From Pelodera strongyloides (lineage: Eukaryota; Nematoda; Chromadorea; Rhabditida; Rhabditidae), in assembly GCA_036852015.1 (NCBI GenBank), contig JAANDG010000601.1, forward strand, positions 23,832 through 87,831: DNA of 64,000 bases. The letters are read 5' to 3'. The position numbers were made by a program, and so were the translations under genes. Below are positions 36,227 to 47,344 of this stretch, piece after piece; within the stretch, counting starts at the first letter, position 1; each line of letters opens with the position of its first letter. The notes beneath the pieces were generated by a model that saw only the letters and a list, made by a program, of their open reading frames with translations, searched no databases and was not told the origin of the DNA.

Positions 36227-37466
36227 TAAATAGTTACAGTAGTTAAATGGGATAATTATACTTTATTTCCTCAATTTTACTAAATTTACGTACAAAGTAA
36301 GCCTAAAGATACGTCATGAAAGAAGGCGAGTTGTTATCGTACCATATTACGTGTGCAAGCACTGGCGTATGATATCGCGATTCGTATTTGGTTGAAAAAC
36401 AGAAACCTTTTGCCAAAAAATTAAATGTTAAAAACATTATTTGTCAAATAGCTCACATATGAACACTGAGAAGACACAGTACAGTGTTCCAGGTCTGCGG
36501 CAGTCGTCGGCCGCAGATGAGCCGCACAATTCGACGTAAGATGCGCCGGTGCCGCGCAGACAAGTGGAACGTGTCAATTGTCATCGTGAACAACACCGAT
36601 ATGAAGCATTTACATATTCTTTAGTACTTATCTGCAATACATATTTTGTAATTCTGAAAAATAAACCACATGCAGTACGGCGCGTGTTTTATGATGTGTA
36701 TGCATTACAGAAACTGCACTGCCTGTGTTATACGTAATCTGTGTCCTTCCGACACAACGCGCACAAATTTGCATACGATACAAGGATAAAGCCACATGCC
36801 ATTCCGCTTTAACAACTCTAAATTGTGAGCGACAAGGGGGGATAACATTCAGCTAAAGTTCCCAGTGATCAGCTGTTTTCCAGTACTATAGATTTTTGAC
36901 TTCTTGACTTGTGGCTTTTCAAAGTGTTGCAAAGAGAGAGAGAAAGCGGTGGAAGTAATAGTAAAGTAAAAGAATGGAAGTAAAAAAATGGAAAATCTAC
37001 TTTTTGTTTATGCAAGTAACTAACAAAGATCCTCAATAGAGATCAGAAAAACAAAGAGTGGTTTGATTTTTAAGAAAAATGCGAAAAACAACCCTTTTTG
37101 ATAGAAAATAATTCACTAATCTTCGTAATAATTTTCGTTACGTATAATATTTATAGTAATATGATTTACTGCAGTTTATATGTTTGTTAGTTTTGACCCT
37201 TGTTAGTAGGAACTGTTATGAAGCACGTACGTCTTAGGACATCCTCTTGATTGCATTTGGATTGGTTTGGATGTATGTATCAATAACTATTTACAACCAT
37301 ATATATATGCGCATGCACAAACAAATGTGGGAAATTTCATTGACAAATTAAAGGCATTAGTGTGGAAGAAAACGCTACAAGTCAACAATGTATTTGAATA
37401 TTAAAATAAATTGTGAACTAGGCATTCTTAGGAAAAATGTGTGACAGTCGAAAATAAAATAAGAGG

Positions 37467-37659
37467 TTAAAACGGTATAAACTTTTTAAAACTTATCATG
37501 GACGCTGTATTCCCATGTAGTGTATGCAAATAACTGCGCGATACTCCGATATTTTCAGGCTAATTATATTTTATATATTTTATATTTTGTTTTATAACTT
37601 ATATGGGAATGCAGTTGTCCAAGATACGTTTTCAAAACCCGGTCGTTATACCGCTTTAT
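37467..37659. repeat. Group B element, followed by a second one
   Basis: It begins TTAAAACGGTATAAACTTTT and ends GGTCGTTATACCGCTTTA. A second, weaker copy with ACCACGTGTCCTACCGCTTA at its right end follows at about 37655-37830, so the two abut. Confidence 0.7.
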
Positions 37660-38061
37660 GATGTGCTTCTATTGCACGCGGTTCGTGAAGAAAATACTGG
37701 ACAACCGCAATCTTTGTATTATAAGTAAAATGTGTTGCATTCTGAGTAGGCGGCACAAATGGTCACATAAGATTTTATATCTTATCCGATTCCAGGCAGG
37801 ATACGTTTAAAACCACGTGTCCTACCGCTTAGAGAAGCTATATGGGAATAACGATAGGCAACAATGAGAATGAGCAAAGCAGTCAACAAACGCAACCTTT
37901 CCGATGACAATTGCGGTCCATTAGGCCATATGTTCAATAATAAAAGGGGAAATAATGTGTCCCAAATGGAGGTCCAGTCCACATGGCCAGGCCTTTTACC
38001 TTTTTTGCACTGGGGATGGGCCCAATCTCGGGTCACCGGGAAAGGAACATACGCTAACTGG

Positions 38062-38207
38062 TTGATGAGAGAGAGGGTTGAGAGAGAGGAGAGAAGAGAG
38101 GAGGAAGAGTGAGAGGGAGAGGAGAGAAAGAGGAAGAAAGAGAGAGAGAGAGGAGAGGGAGAGGGAGAAACAGAGGAAGAGAGATGGAGAGAGAGAGGGA
38201 GGGAGAT
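38062..38207. repeat. (GA)n-rich tract
   Basis: GAGA with GGA interruptions. Four overlapping open frames of 73 to 126 codons here are artefacts of low complexity. Confidence 0.9.
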
Positions 38208-38754
38208 GTTTTATTGAGAAGCCAGGAGACAAAACGCGTCGAAGTGCCCCAATATTCACGCAGTTTAATCAGGCGTACCCTCATTGTCAGCCCATTCAGC
38301 AATATGAGACTAGCAAATCTGTCCGGGTAATCATAGTTCGTTGGTCAGCATTGAATATGGAACTACTGAACAAAGGCTTGTTTAGTTATTCAACTATGCA
38401 AAGCAAGTTGTTTCAATTCGAATACTCGGTCTCTAGACGAAAACAAAACTGGGGTTAATTTTCAAGAAACGGACTAGGGTAGTATAGTAGAATTTATTAG
38501 TAAATCTCCGTCCAGAGCGGACATCGTCTTTTGAAAACCTTTGAATGTTTTTGTTTTTATTATGAGTAGTTTGAGAGAGAGGGAGAGAGAGACATAGAGA
38601 GAGACATAGAGAGAGAGACACACATTGAGAGAGAAATTAGAGTAACACTTCTAACAAACAATTCACTATGGCCACTTGAATGTTCGAAGTTCTCAAGGCT
38701 GGCAACCACAATATTAATAATAGTGTTTATTTGCCCAAGTTAAAGTGCATGTTT

Positions 38755-38905
38755 TTAAACAAATAACTCCTTTGCGCCAAAAGAGCGTGCTCCTTTATTC
38801 AAGGGTGGTTCAATGCAGTGTTTCAAAGCGTATGGCTTGACCACAGAGGTCCTGAGCATTAGACGATGAGTTCCAGATGACAACGGCTCGACGTCTTCGG
38901 GCTAG
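38755..38905. repeat. Second copy of the dispersed repeat at 4885-5045
   Basis: CCTTTATTCAAGGGTGGTTC, then GTTTCAAAGCGTATG and GATGAGTTCCAGATGACAA in the same order and orientation as the first copy. Confidence 0.6.
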
Positions 38906-39438
38906 GGCCGAGAGGGATCGCCCATGATTCCCTCGCCTTTTGACAGAGTTCTACTACAAGTTCTACAGTAAGGGTGGCTGAGAATCTACAAAACCGAAGG
39001 TGACAAGAAGGTAGTTTGTGCAAAACCTTATCAGTACCTCGCTTGGACGAATTTTTGAATATTTTTTGAATGCTCGAACTAGGTGGTACTCCCTATCCTG
39101 CAGCTATTGAACCTGCAACAAATGCATATTGGTACTTACAAATATACCCTTTGTTTTTTATGCAAATAAATAAATTGGAATGAAAAATCGCGCAGTATTG
39201 CGCAGGTATTTGCATACACTGCATGGAAATACAGCGCCAATCATACGTTACAAAAACCGACTGTTTTACCGCTTAAAAACCAGAACCAACGAGTAAAAGG
39301 GACTAAATCCATACTTAGGTGGCATCTATGTTATAAGTATGCGTTTCTAAATTTCAGTTTGGCACCGGATCGGACAGGATAATCACAAAAGGGTTTTAAA
39401 AATAGCCATAAACTGTCAGCATTCATTATACATCAATC

Positions 39439-39439
<1 letters not shown>

Positions 39440-39475
<36 letters not shown>

Positions 39476-39640
39476 CCCCTCTCTCTCATTCTCCATCTCT
39501 CTCTCTCTCTTTCTCCATCACACTCTCTGGATGAGAGTACAAACACTTTCCCTCTCTCCTTCTCTCTGTCTGTTTCTCTCCTTCAATCTATCTTCAGCTC
39601 CCTCTCTCTCCGTCAAAGAGAGAGAGAGAGAGAGAGAAGT
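39440..39640. repeat. CT then GA microsatellite pair
   Basis: CT-rich tracts with short interruptions run for about 170 bases and then flip to GAGAGA near 39618, so the DNA could fold back on itself. Confidence 0.85.
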
Positions 39641-40374
39641 ACCCAAAAAGCGCGATGTGTTATTTTATCGCTTGCGCGGCACTGCGAATCGCAAAATGAT
39701 ACGCTCATCATTTGTTTTGTTCATTTGGTTGATAAGAAATCAATTTTCACGATAGCTGTTTGATCCATGGCCTCATATATCTCCGTGATAACCTTAACCT
39801 TACATACTGTAGCTTTTCCCTTTCTTCTTTTTTTTTGTTAGGTTACTTTTCCGCCAGCCAATCTGAATACGATTGAGTGAATTTATTATTTGTGCGCCCG
39901 CAACACCGCTGTAGGCAAGTTGCTGCAGATTAGTTGATGACGTACGATAACGTATTTGATATACTGTAGTTTTTGTGAACTTATTTCTTCTGCCATCTCT
40001 ATCCTGGTCACTGTGTGAAACTAAAAACTGGATCTGGTCGGGTTCAGGTCACGAAGAGTTTTTCTTTTTTTTTATGAGTAAGATGCAGTGGAGTGCGTAA
40101 GTAAGACATTTTTCACGGTTGCTTTAGCGCGATATGGATATTTTAAAACTTATCATATATTTATTAATTGCCTATGTAAGTTGGCCAAGGGTCGAACTTA
40201 TCTCTAAGAAAAACTTGTTGCGCAACTACGCCAAATACGATAAGAGCCGGACCAAAGGGTACTTTGAATGTAGTAGATAATAAGACCTTCTGAAATAATT
40301 GTACACATACATAGTTCAGACGGTTTCATTGTGTTTGTTTTGATGGATAGAAACTTTTCCCAAATCCAAATATC

Positions 40375-40558
40375 TTAAAGCGAAACACCGGCCGGTTTTT
40401 CAAACACATCGTGGACAACTGAATTCCTAAGTATTTATGCAAAGTTGCTCGAATTTAGCTCAATTCTTTATTCTAATTTATGTTCATGTTCGCATAGGCT
40501 GCATACGAATGCTGATCTACTCGATGTGTTTCAAAAACTGGCCGGCATTTCGCCTTAG
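40375..40558. repeat. Group A element
   Basis: It begins TTAAAGCGAAACACCGGCCG and ends GGCCGGCATTTCGCCTTA, with the standard core. Confidence 0.85.
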
Positions 40559-41742
40559 CGCAAAATGTGTCACAATCCCATAATGTCAGCTACACATACA
40601 TGAACAAACACATATTTTTTTTATCATTTACTGATCTGTGCTATTTTTCTACTAGTAGATTGAAAAAACGCCATCATGCACGGTCACCCAAACTTATTTA
40701 TAATACCATTTCCGTTAGTTTTCTAACACAAAACGCTCGTTTTCACAAGAGAGCGCAACCTGTTTGTCTATGAATTCTCTTACCAAGTACTCTTTTCCTT
40801 TTTTATTGTTTCCGCGCTTCGCGCTGACCACTTGATAGCGCTATATTGTCACAAGTGCGAAATTGATCGTAATTCGAAATGACGGGTTACGGTAGTTTTC
40901 CCACAAGATAGTCGCCACCTATCATTGACATCATTGACTATTGACAGAGTCTGGTCATGGTCAATTTCAATTTTAGCACCTACATTTTTCGCATTGCTAC
41001 GTTTATTTATTGGCCGTTGAGGCAAGGGCCTTCTTTTTTACCTTATATACTCTAACATTAGCGTCTGAATTCTGCGAAGTGTTCATTAATTTTCGATCGG
41101 TACTAGTCGGTCAGTCGGTGGTACCATAGTATGTTCGTCATGGGCCGTAGCTAGTTTGTTGTCTAATGGTAGTAATTCTAATAGTATTTTTATATTACTA
41201 ATATTGACATTTCTTGCCTTCTGCATAATTTATGTTGTATGTTTAGCTCAATTGATCGATTTTCTTTTTGTTGTAAGTATATTTTTTATATTCTCTTTCT
41301 ACAGTATGTCCATTGAAAAATGGTTATAAAAGAAGCGAAAACTCCACCCCCATCCCCGACGAGTATAGTGGTTGGTTTGGACAATAAATACTAATAAAAC
41401 GAATATATTTCCACAAGTTTAAAGCGGTTTCGTGCGTGGTTTTTGAAAAGAATGTTGAACAACTGCATTCCCATCGATTGCACGTAATAAGTGCTAAGTG
41501 CTCAAACTCAAGTGAAAGTGAGACCGGCGCAAAAATTGGCAATGAGTACAGAGTACTGCAACTTTTCAAAGAACTGAACTAATACGTTTCTAGAAGCTTA
41601 TATAGTGAAGGATTGATAGAATAATCGTTTTTTGCCCTACGCCTGTTGTTCCTTTTTAAAACACATACTGTGCGCATACCACCAAATCATAATTAAAATT
41701 TTTGGAGTAATACTATCAATTCATACACGGCCAAGTCGAATA

Positions 41743-41906
41743 CTAAAGCGAAATAGTGGCCGGTTTCCCTGTATTCATATGTAATTAAGCTAACCATTAG
41801 TGCGGCGAATTCGAGTCGATATTCTAATTATGCTCATTTGCACATGGTGAATGTGAATTCAGTTGTTTGACATACGTTTCAAAAACCAGTCGGTATTTTA
41901 CTTTAA
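41743..41906. repeat. Group A element with internal deletion
   Basis: TAAAGCGAAATAGTGGCCGG at the left runs directly to the core without the GAAACGCATCG segment; the right end is CGGTATTTTACTTTAA. It abuts the next foldback. Confidence 0.75.
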
Positions 41907-41907
41907 A

Positions 41908-42388
41908 TTAAAGGGATGGGCTCACTACAAAATCACCTTGTTTTTATGCTTTAGTTTGATTGTACAAAGGTAAACTTAAACAAAGAGCATAAAAAAAGTT
42001 TCTTGAATTACTCCCTAGGGACGATATTAGGTAAAAAGGGTGAGTATTGATCTATCTTCCGATAACGTGAGTAAACAAGATAAACTAGGGAAGCTAAGAG
42101 ACATGGCTGAAACACACTGTTTTGAGCAAAATAAACTGTAGTGTTCATCGTTTATTTTACTTAAAACAATGAAAAACAGTGTGTTTCAGCCATATTTCTT
42201 AGCTTCCCTAGTTTATCTTGTTTACTCATGTTATCGGGAAATCGATCAATATTCACCCTTTTTACCTAATGTCTTCCCTAGGGAGTAATTCAAGAAACTT
42301 TTTTTATGCTCTTTGTTTAAGTTTACCTTTGTACAATCAAACTAAAGCATAAAAACAAGGTGATTTTGTGGTGAGCCCATCCCTTTAA
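41908..42388. repeat. Long foldback element
   Basis: Arms of about 200 bases start TTAAAGGGATGGGCTCACTA and end with TGGTGAGCCCATCCCTTTAA. TTATCTTGTTTACTCATG and GTGTTTCAGCCATATTTCTT on the right arm mirror the left arm closely. Confidence 0.9.
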
Positions 42389-42844
42389 TGCAATATAGTA
42401 ACTAAAGTACATATATAGAACACAGCAAGTAGAGATTTCTACGGTAACAATAAGTGAGTCTTAAAAACCGACTATTTTTCCAAAACTAGAAAAATAATGT
42501 TTCCTTTTGCGGACGGCGAATCGATTAATAATAAAGCTCCTTTGGGAAACTATCCCTTTCAAGGCTCATGCGCACGAAAGGTTCAGGAAAAGGCCACAAA
42601 AGGGTCACGAAAGGGTCTCCTGACCTAAGGTCAGGCTCAGGCTCGTGAAAAAGTTAATATTAATGTATTAAGAATGGACGGTTCCACACGAAACGTGTCG
42701 AGCCAAGCGATGACAATCACAACGATCCTGCAACGGCGTACTTGATTACGGTATGTTTATTATTCAGATTTTTTTGTAATTTAGACTCCGCCCCAATCCT
42801 GAATGGGAACTTACAATTTACTTTTTCAATGCGATTTTATTTTG

Positions 42845-42925
42845 GAGTCTCGGAGTTCTGCACGGAATCGAACCCGCGTCTTTGGATTGTCGGTCCGCTG
42901 CGCTAACCATTGCGCTACGATGAAT
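42845..42925 (-). pseudogene. tRNA-like pseudogene or relic
   Basis: Read on the minus strand, TAGCGCAATGGTTAGCGC is a fair D arm with box A, and GGTTCGATTCC is a perfect box B at the right distance. The anticodon stem pairs for only three bases around loop CCGACAA, which lacks the usual T33, and the T stem pairs for only two. It is therefore probably inactive. Confidence 0.45.
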
Positions 42926-42977
42926 TTCATTATCGAACAATTTTTATAAATAATACAAATTGAAAATATACCTTCAG

Positions 42978-45900
42978 CACGGCAAGGAGGACCTGGAAGG
43001 TTTCGTGAAACCAAGACATTCTCGGAAGACCCCTTTTCTTATAACGGTATGACTAGAAGTTGTGGTTTTTCGATTTTTATGAGCATACAATGAAATCATT
43101 ATCTGTATAGACACAACATATATTTGTGCACTCTTTGTGCTGCATTGACAGTTAATGGAACATAATTGCCTATCAAGCGGTATAACATGTGGTTTTTGAA
43201 AACTACGTGTACTTCCATTCCATGATGCACTGCACGCAAATTGCAAATTGTTAATCGGTCTTGATTTGCATGCAGTTCATAGAAATGCAGTTGCCAAAAT
43301 CCCTTTCGCGAACCACGGTCAATACCGCTTTAAACTCTGACGACGTATTACTTTCCAGTTCTCGTGGGTGGTCCTCCCCCAGGTCCTCCTTGTCTCCCTT
43401 CTGATCTTTTACCTTTTCTTCGGCGCCTGTATATTTCGTATGCTCGATGAAGACTTGGCCAATGAAACCTTCTGGGACGTGGTACTATTTGAATATGGAA
43501 GTTTGGCCACGATTGGTCAGTTTGTTTATTCTTTATTTTTTGTTAGGTTCCTTGGTGGTACTGTGGGAGTACTTTGTTTCTAGATTTTTTGTTATATTTT
43601 CACACTAGTCTTGTGAAACGCTCACAATCAGTGTTTTTCAGTTCATAAAGATCTACAAATGCAAACTTCAATAAGTCGTAGCAACATAGTGCGAGTCTTT
43701 TTTGGTTGGCATAATGAACAGTGGTGAACCAGAGGCCATATTCACCACTCAATTACCCATGGGGAATTCCCCGTCTTTTTCTCTGCGAGTCTCACATGAG
43801 CATGCTATTTTCTGTCCCCAGGGAAAAGTTCTACTATTGAATCGGAGTGGTGAATATGGCCTCCTAGGTAACTGCCGTGAGAATTATGTAATTTTTTGGG
43901 GCACACTAAGTTGCCAATCTAATAATCTGAATATTTCCAGGTTGGGGTAATATCTACCCAAAAAACGATCATTCGCGAATGTTCGCTGTAATATTTTCCG
44001 TGTTCGGTATTCCATTGAATTTGTTAATTGTGGCGAATCTTTGTAAATACTTCACTAAAGCATACTGGAGATTCTGGCAACTTTGTGGCTTTGTGAGTTA
44101 TTTATTTAGCACATAAAATGTGAATAAATTTACAGAAAAGGTTATGGTACATGCTTGAATGTTATGGTTATGGTACAAGCTCAGGGCTTCTGCTCAACAA
44201 GTCATAAGCTTTGAACAATGTATTGAACAATTGAACTGCACGCCTACTCTAAAGATAAAGTGGTATAACAGCCGGTTTCTGAAAGATATGCTGGACGCGG
44301 AATTCCCATGTAGTGTGTGTGTGTGCAAATACCTGCGCGATATTGCCGTATTTTTAGTGAATCCCGTTTTTATGTTCATACAAAATATGGGAATGCAGTT
44401 ATCTCACATTAGTTTCCTGTACCGACTTATATCCCTCAATGTTTTCACATCGCTTCTAAACTTACAGCTTACTAATAGAGGACAATATAATCAAGCTAAA
44501 AATGGTTTAAAATATACTTAAAACAAATTGTTTAGGATGTGCGCTCTCAAATTTGCACAGAGGCTCGGATGCCTATTCCAGTAATATTTCTCTGTTTTAT
44601 TTTAACTTTTATTGTTGGAGCATTTTTTGTGAAACATAATGGAGAACATTTCTCTGTCGATGACGTGTATTTCAGGTGGGAGATTTTATCTTCTTTTTTT
44701 TTTTCTTTTTTTTTGGATAGTCCCATGAAAAACAGTTATGCTGATTTTTGTTTCTCTGTAAAAAACTACAGAGTGGAACTGCAGGAAGCAATCACGACTG
44801 TGAACGCGTCAACGAAAAACCATATTAAAGCGAAATACTGGCGGGTTTTTGGAACGCATCGTGGTCAACTGAATTTCTGCCTAGTTATGCTAATTTGCCC
44901 GAATTGAGCTCGATTTTTTATTCTAATTTATGTTCATTTGCATACGCCGCATAAGAATGCTGGTCGATGTGGTTCAAAAACCGGCCGGTATTTCTCTTTA
45001 AAACGAATAAGGTATCGGACGTATAAAATATAGTATTTTGGCTTAGTAAAAGATAAAAGATAGTATTGATAGGAAAGAGGTCGAACATTTACAATGAATA
45101 AGTCTGTTTTGCTATCATTTTTGCATTTCAGCTTTATTTCCTTTGCTACAGTCGGATTCGGTGATAAGGTTAGTTTTTTTTCTACTTGCCATAATTTATT
45201 CATTTATTTATCGATTGGCCCATTTATTGACTTATTGATAGTGAATTAATTGATAACGTTTTTCAGTCCCCAATTGTCGGTTCGGCTTGGCAGTTAGTCA
45301 TTACTTTAGCATATATGATATGGGGAATAACACTCACAACTGCACTGTTCACTGTACTAAATGACTATATGCGAAAGGCAAGTTTCTTTAGCTGTACATA
45401 ATTTCTATTTATTGTTTGTAACTTACATTTGAATTGGCTAGAGAACGCAACTTCATCTCTGGTGCGGACTCATACAATACATGGCAATGCAGAGTCCAAC
45501 ATACGTTTCATAGAACGCTTACACTACTGCTTTAAATGTTTATTAATAACTGTTCAGATTCACTACATGGGCCGGAGGTTTACCGGAGCTAGGGATGTCC
45601 CGGTATGGGTTGGTGGACAGAGCCTCTCTGTTAGTCAACTACTTTCAATAGTCGGACAGGAATTTGAGGTTTTTACTTACTTTGAAGCGAAATACCGGCA
45701 GATTTTTGAAACGCATCGAGTACACCAGAATTTTTATGCAGCTTATGCAATTGAACATAAATTAGAATAAAAAAAGGAGCCAAATTCGAGCAGATTAGCA
45801 TAAATACGTAAGAATTCAGTTGTCCGCGATGCGTTTCAAAAACCGGTCTATTTTTTTCTACTTTTCTTTACCAATATTTTTTTTTGACATATAAACAGTT

Positions 45901-46716
45901 GACAAAAGAAACCAATTTCTACTGGCGTGTAATGCTAATGCTTAGGTTCCATAGTTTTACTTTTGGCATCATAATCAGTTGTTGCGTATGATTTAGACGA
46001 TGTTGATCCTTGAACGACTGACAGTATATATTAACGCGTTATCAGCAAGATTTAAATGACATTAAAGGGACAGGCCCATCAAAGTAAACCTATATTTAGG
46101 ATACGTCCATAGTGACTATCAAGCATTTTTATTACAATATATACAAACTAAATTTCACATTTATTTGCCATTGAAAACTTTTTTCCGATGCGCTCTGCTC
46201 AAATGTATACCATAGAGCCGCAAATATCCTTGTCGTCAATGCAAATTTATCGTGAAATTATAATGCGATTAAAATTTGCATATATAGCTTTGAAATCTGC
46301 AGTTTTATGGTATACATTTGAGCACAGCGCATTGGAAAAAAAGTTGTCTAGGGCGAATAATGGTGAAATTTAGTTTGTATATATTGTAATAAAAATGCTT
46401 GATAGTCATTATGAACGTATCGTAAATGTAGGTTTATTTTGATGGGCCTGTCCCTTTAAATAATAATAAAATTGTGTTCAGGCTTCTCCAAAGGAAATCC
46501 GTGCTATGCTATTATGAACGTATCGTAAATGTAGGTTTATTTTGATGGGCCTGTCCCTTTAAATAATAATAAAATTGTGTTCAGGCTTCTCCAAAGGAAA
46601 TCCGTGCTATGCTTCATAACCTCGATGAGATCATTGGAGAAACAACTACAGGGAAATCGAGTGACGACTCAGTTCCACTCGCACAAAACATCGAAGACTT
46701 TGATTGTTATGAATGA
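42978..46716 (+). CDS. Two-pore-domain (TWK) potassium channel, probable
   Basis: Confident exons: 43359-43515, 43941-44092, 44536-44675, 45132-45168, 45267-45377, 46585-46716 (242 aa). They give M1 (QVLLVSLLIFYLFFGACIF), P1 with filter ATIGWGN, M2 (FAVIFSVFGIPLNLLIVANL), M3 (PVIFLCFILTFIVGAFFV), P2 with TVGFGDK, and M4 (QLVITLAYMIWGITLTTALF), the order of two-pore K+ channels that carry background potassium current across the plasma membrane. The first filter has Trp where Tyr is usual. The M1-P1 loop is about 20 residues, too short for the normal cap. A 9-codon exon at 42978-43004 (HGKEDLEGF) and one ending at 42750 fit in phase upstream, but no start codon was found, so the N-terminus is unresolved. 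The last intron begins GCAAGT, a GC-AG intron. Confidence 0.85.
43171..43333. repeat. Group B element 25 bases before a channel exon
   Basis: It begins CAAGCGGTATAACATGTGGT and ends ACGGTCAATACCGCTTTAA, leaving only a short stretch before the acceptor TACTTTCCAG. Confidence 0.75.
43732..43866. repeat. Inverted-repeat element in a channel intron
   Basis: GAGGCCATATTCACCACTC at the left and GAGTGGTGAATATGGCCTC at the right are exact inverted repeats of 19 bases, about 100 bases apart. No other copy was noticed. Confidence 0.75.
44250..44420. repeat. Group B element, degenerate right end
   Basis: It begins AAAGTGGTATAACAGCCGGT and has the GGAATTCCCATGTAGTGTGT and GGGAATGCAGTT segments typical of the group. 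Confidence 0.6.
44825..45002. repeat. Group A element in a channel intron
   Basis: TTAAAGCGAAATACTGGCGG at the left, CGGCCGGTATTTCTCTTTAA at the right. Confidence 0.85.
45681..45850. repeat. Group A element in the last channel intron
   Basis: It begins TTTGAAGCGAAATACCGGCA and ends CGTTTCAAAAACCGGTC, with both TTAA flanks mutated. Confidence 0.75.
46062..46459. repeat. Long foldback element in the last channel intron
   Basis: The arms begin TTAAAGGGACAGGCCCATCA and end in GATGGGCCTGTCCCTTTAA. ATATATACAAACTAAATTTC and TTGAAATCTGCAG-type segments are mirrored across the centre. Confidence 0.88.
46408..46613 (+). repeat. 103-bp tandem duplication spanning a splice acceptor
   Basis: 46408-46510 is repeated at 46511-46613 with no difference that I can see. 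Each unit contains the end of the foldback, the acceptor TTGTGTTCAG and the first 29 bases of the last channel exon. Using the first acceptor (exon from 46482) leads to a TGA after eleven codons; only the second (46585) gives the full C-terminus. Confidence 0.93.
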
Positions 46717-47344
46717 TAAAGTTTTGTAAATAATTTTTTTTGAATGCTTACTGTATCTCTCTCTCTCTCTTTCTCTCTTTCCTCTTTCTCTCTTTCTATC
46801 TCTTTCCCTAGTCGGGCTAGCTCTCGCAAACACATTCGCTTCTCTAATTGTAACTTGCAAAACTGATCTCATGTCATCCACAATATAATAGAAACCGAGT
46901 TTAAACTTTACATACATCCCATTTAATTTATTTATTATACTATTCGTCCTAGCAACAAAGCTCCTGCTCCCGGCTACAAACAATGAACACATCAAGGCTG
47001 GAGGACTAGTTTAGAACCTCTCTTCAGGAAGAGAGAGAGGTTCGAGAGAGGGGGGGAGGCAGAAGAGGGAAAGAGGGAAAGAGAGAAAGAAGAGGGAGAG
47101 AGACAGACAGACATAGACACATAGAGAGAGTTGAAGGCATCGAGATGGGGAAAAGAGAAAAGTAATAATGCACTGAAACCTGGGAAGCCTACTTAACCTC
47201 TGACACTGGGTAGTTGCCAGTCTTTGGCAATTGCTATTGTTATTTTCTGCCAACCAAAAGGCACACAATGACAGTTCTGCAGCAAAATGACAATTTCTGT
47301 CATCGACCACAACTTTACCACAAATAATATTGACTCGTCCCACA
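46717..47344. other. Intergenic gap between channel and LC8-like gene
   Basis: It contains a CT tract at about 46755-46800 and a GA tract at about 47029-47128. The 147-codon minus-strand frame across the GA tract and the next gene's first exon is not a gene. Confidence 0.7.

Larger units (their letters stand above)
36230..42660. other. Repeat-rich region upstream of the channel gene
   Basis: No gene was recognised over 6.4 kb. The stretch contains a GC-rich inverted patch at 36490-36570 (CTGCGGCAGTCGTCGGCCGCAG), group B elements at 37467-37659, 37655-37830 and about 39160-39276, GA/CT tracts at 38062-38207, 38570-38630 and 39440-39640, a dispersed repeat at 38755-38905, group A elements at 40375-40558 and 41743-41906, and a long foldback at 41908-42388. 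Confidence 0.5.

Noticed and set aside
38062..38460. Arg/Glu-rich and Ser/Leu-rich frames on both strands
   Set aside because: Translations of a GA dinucleotide tract.
42674..42750. ATG at 42674 as the start of the channel
   Set aside because: Its frame meets TGA before the strong GTATGT donor at 42751, so it cannot join the channel exons in phase.
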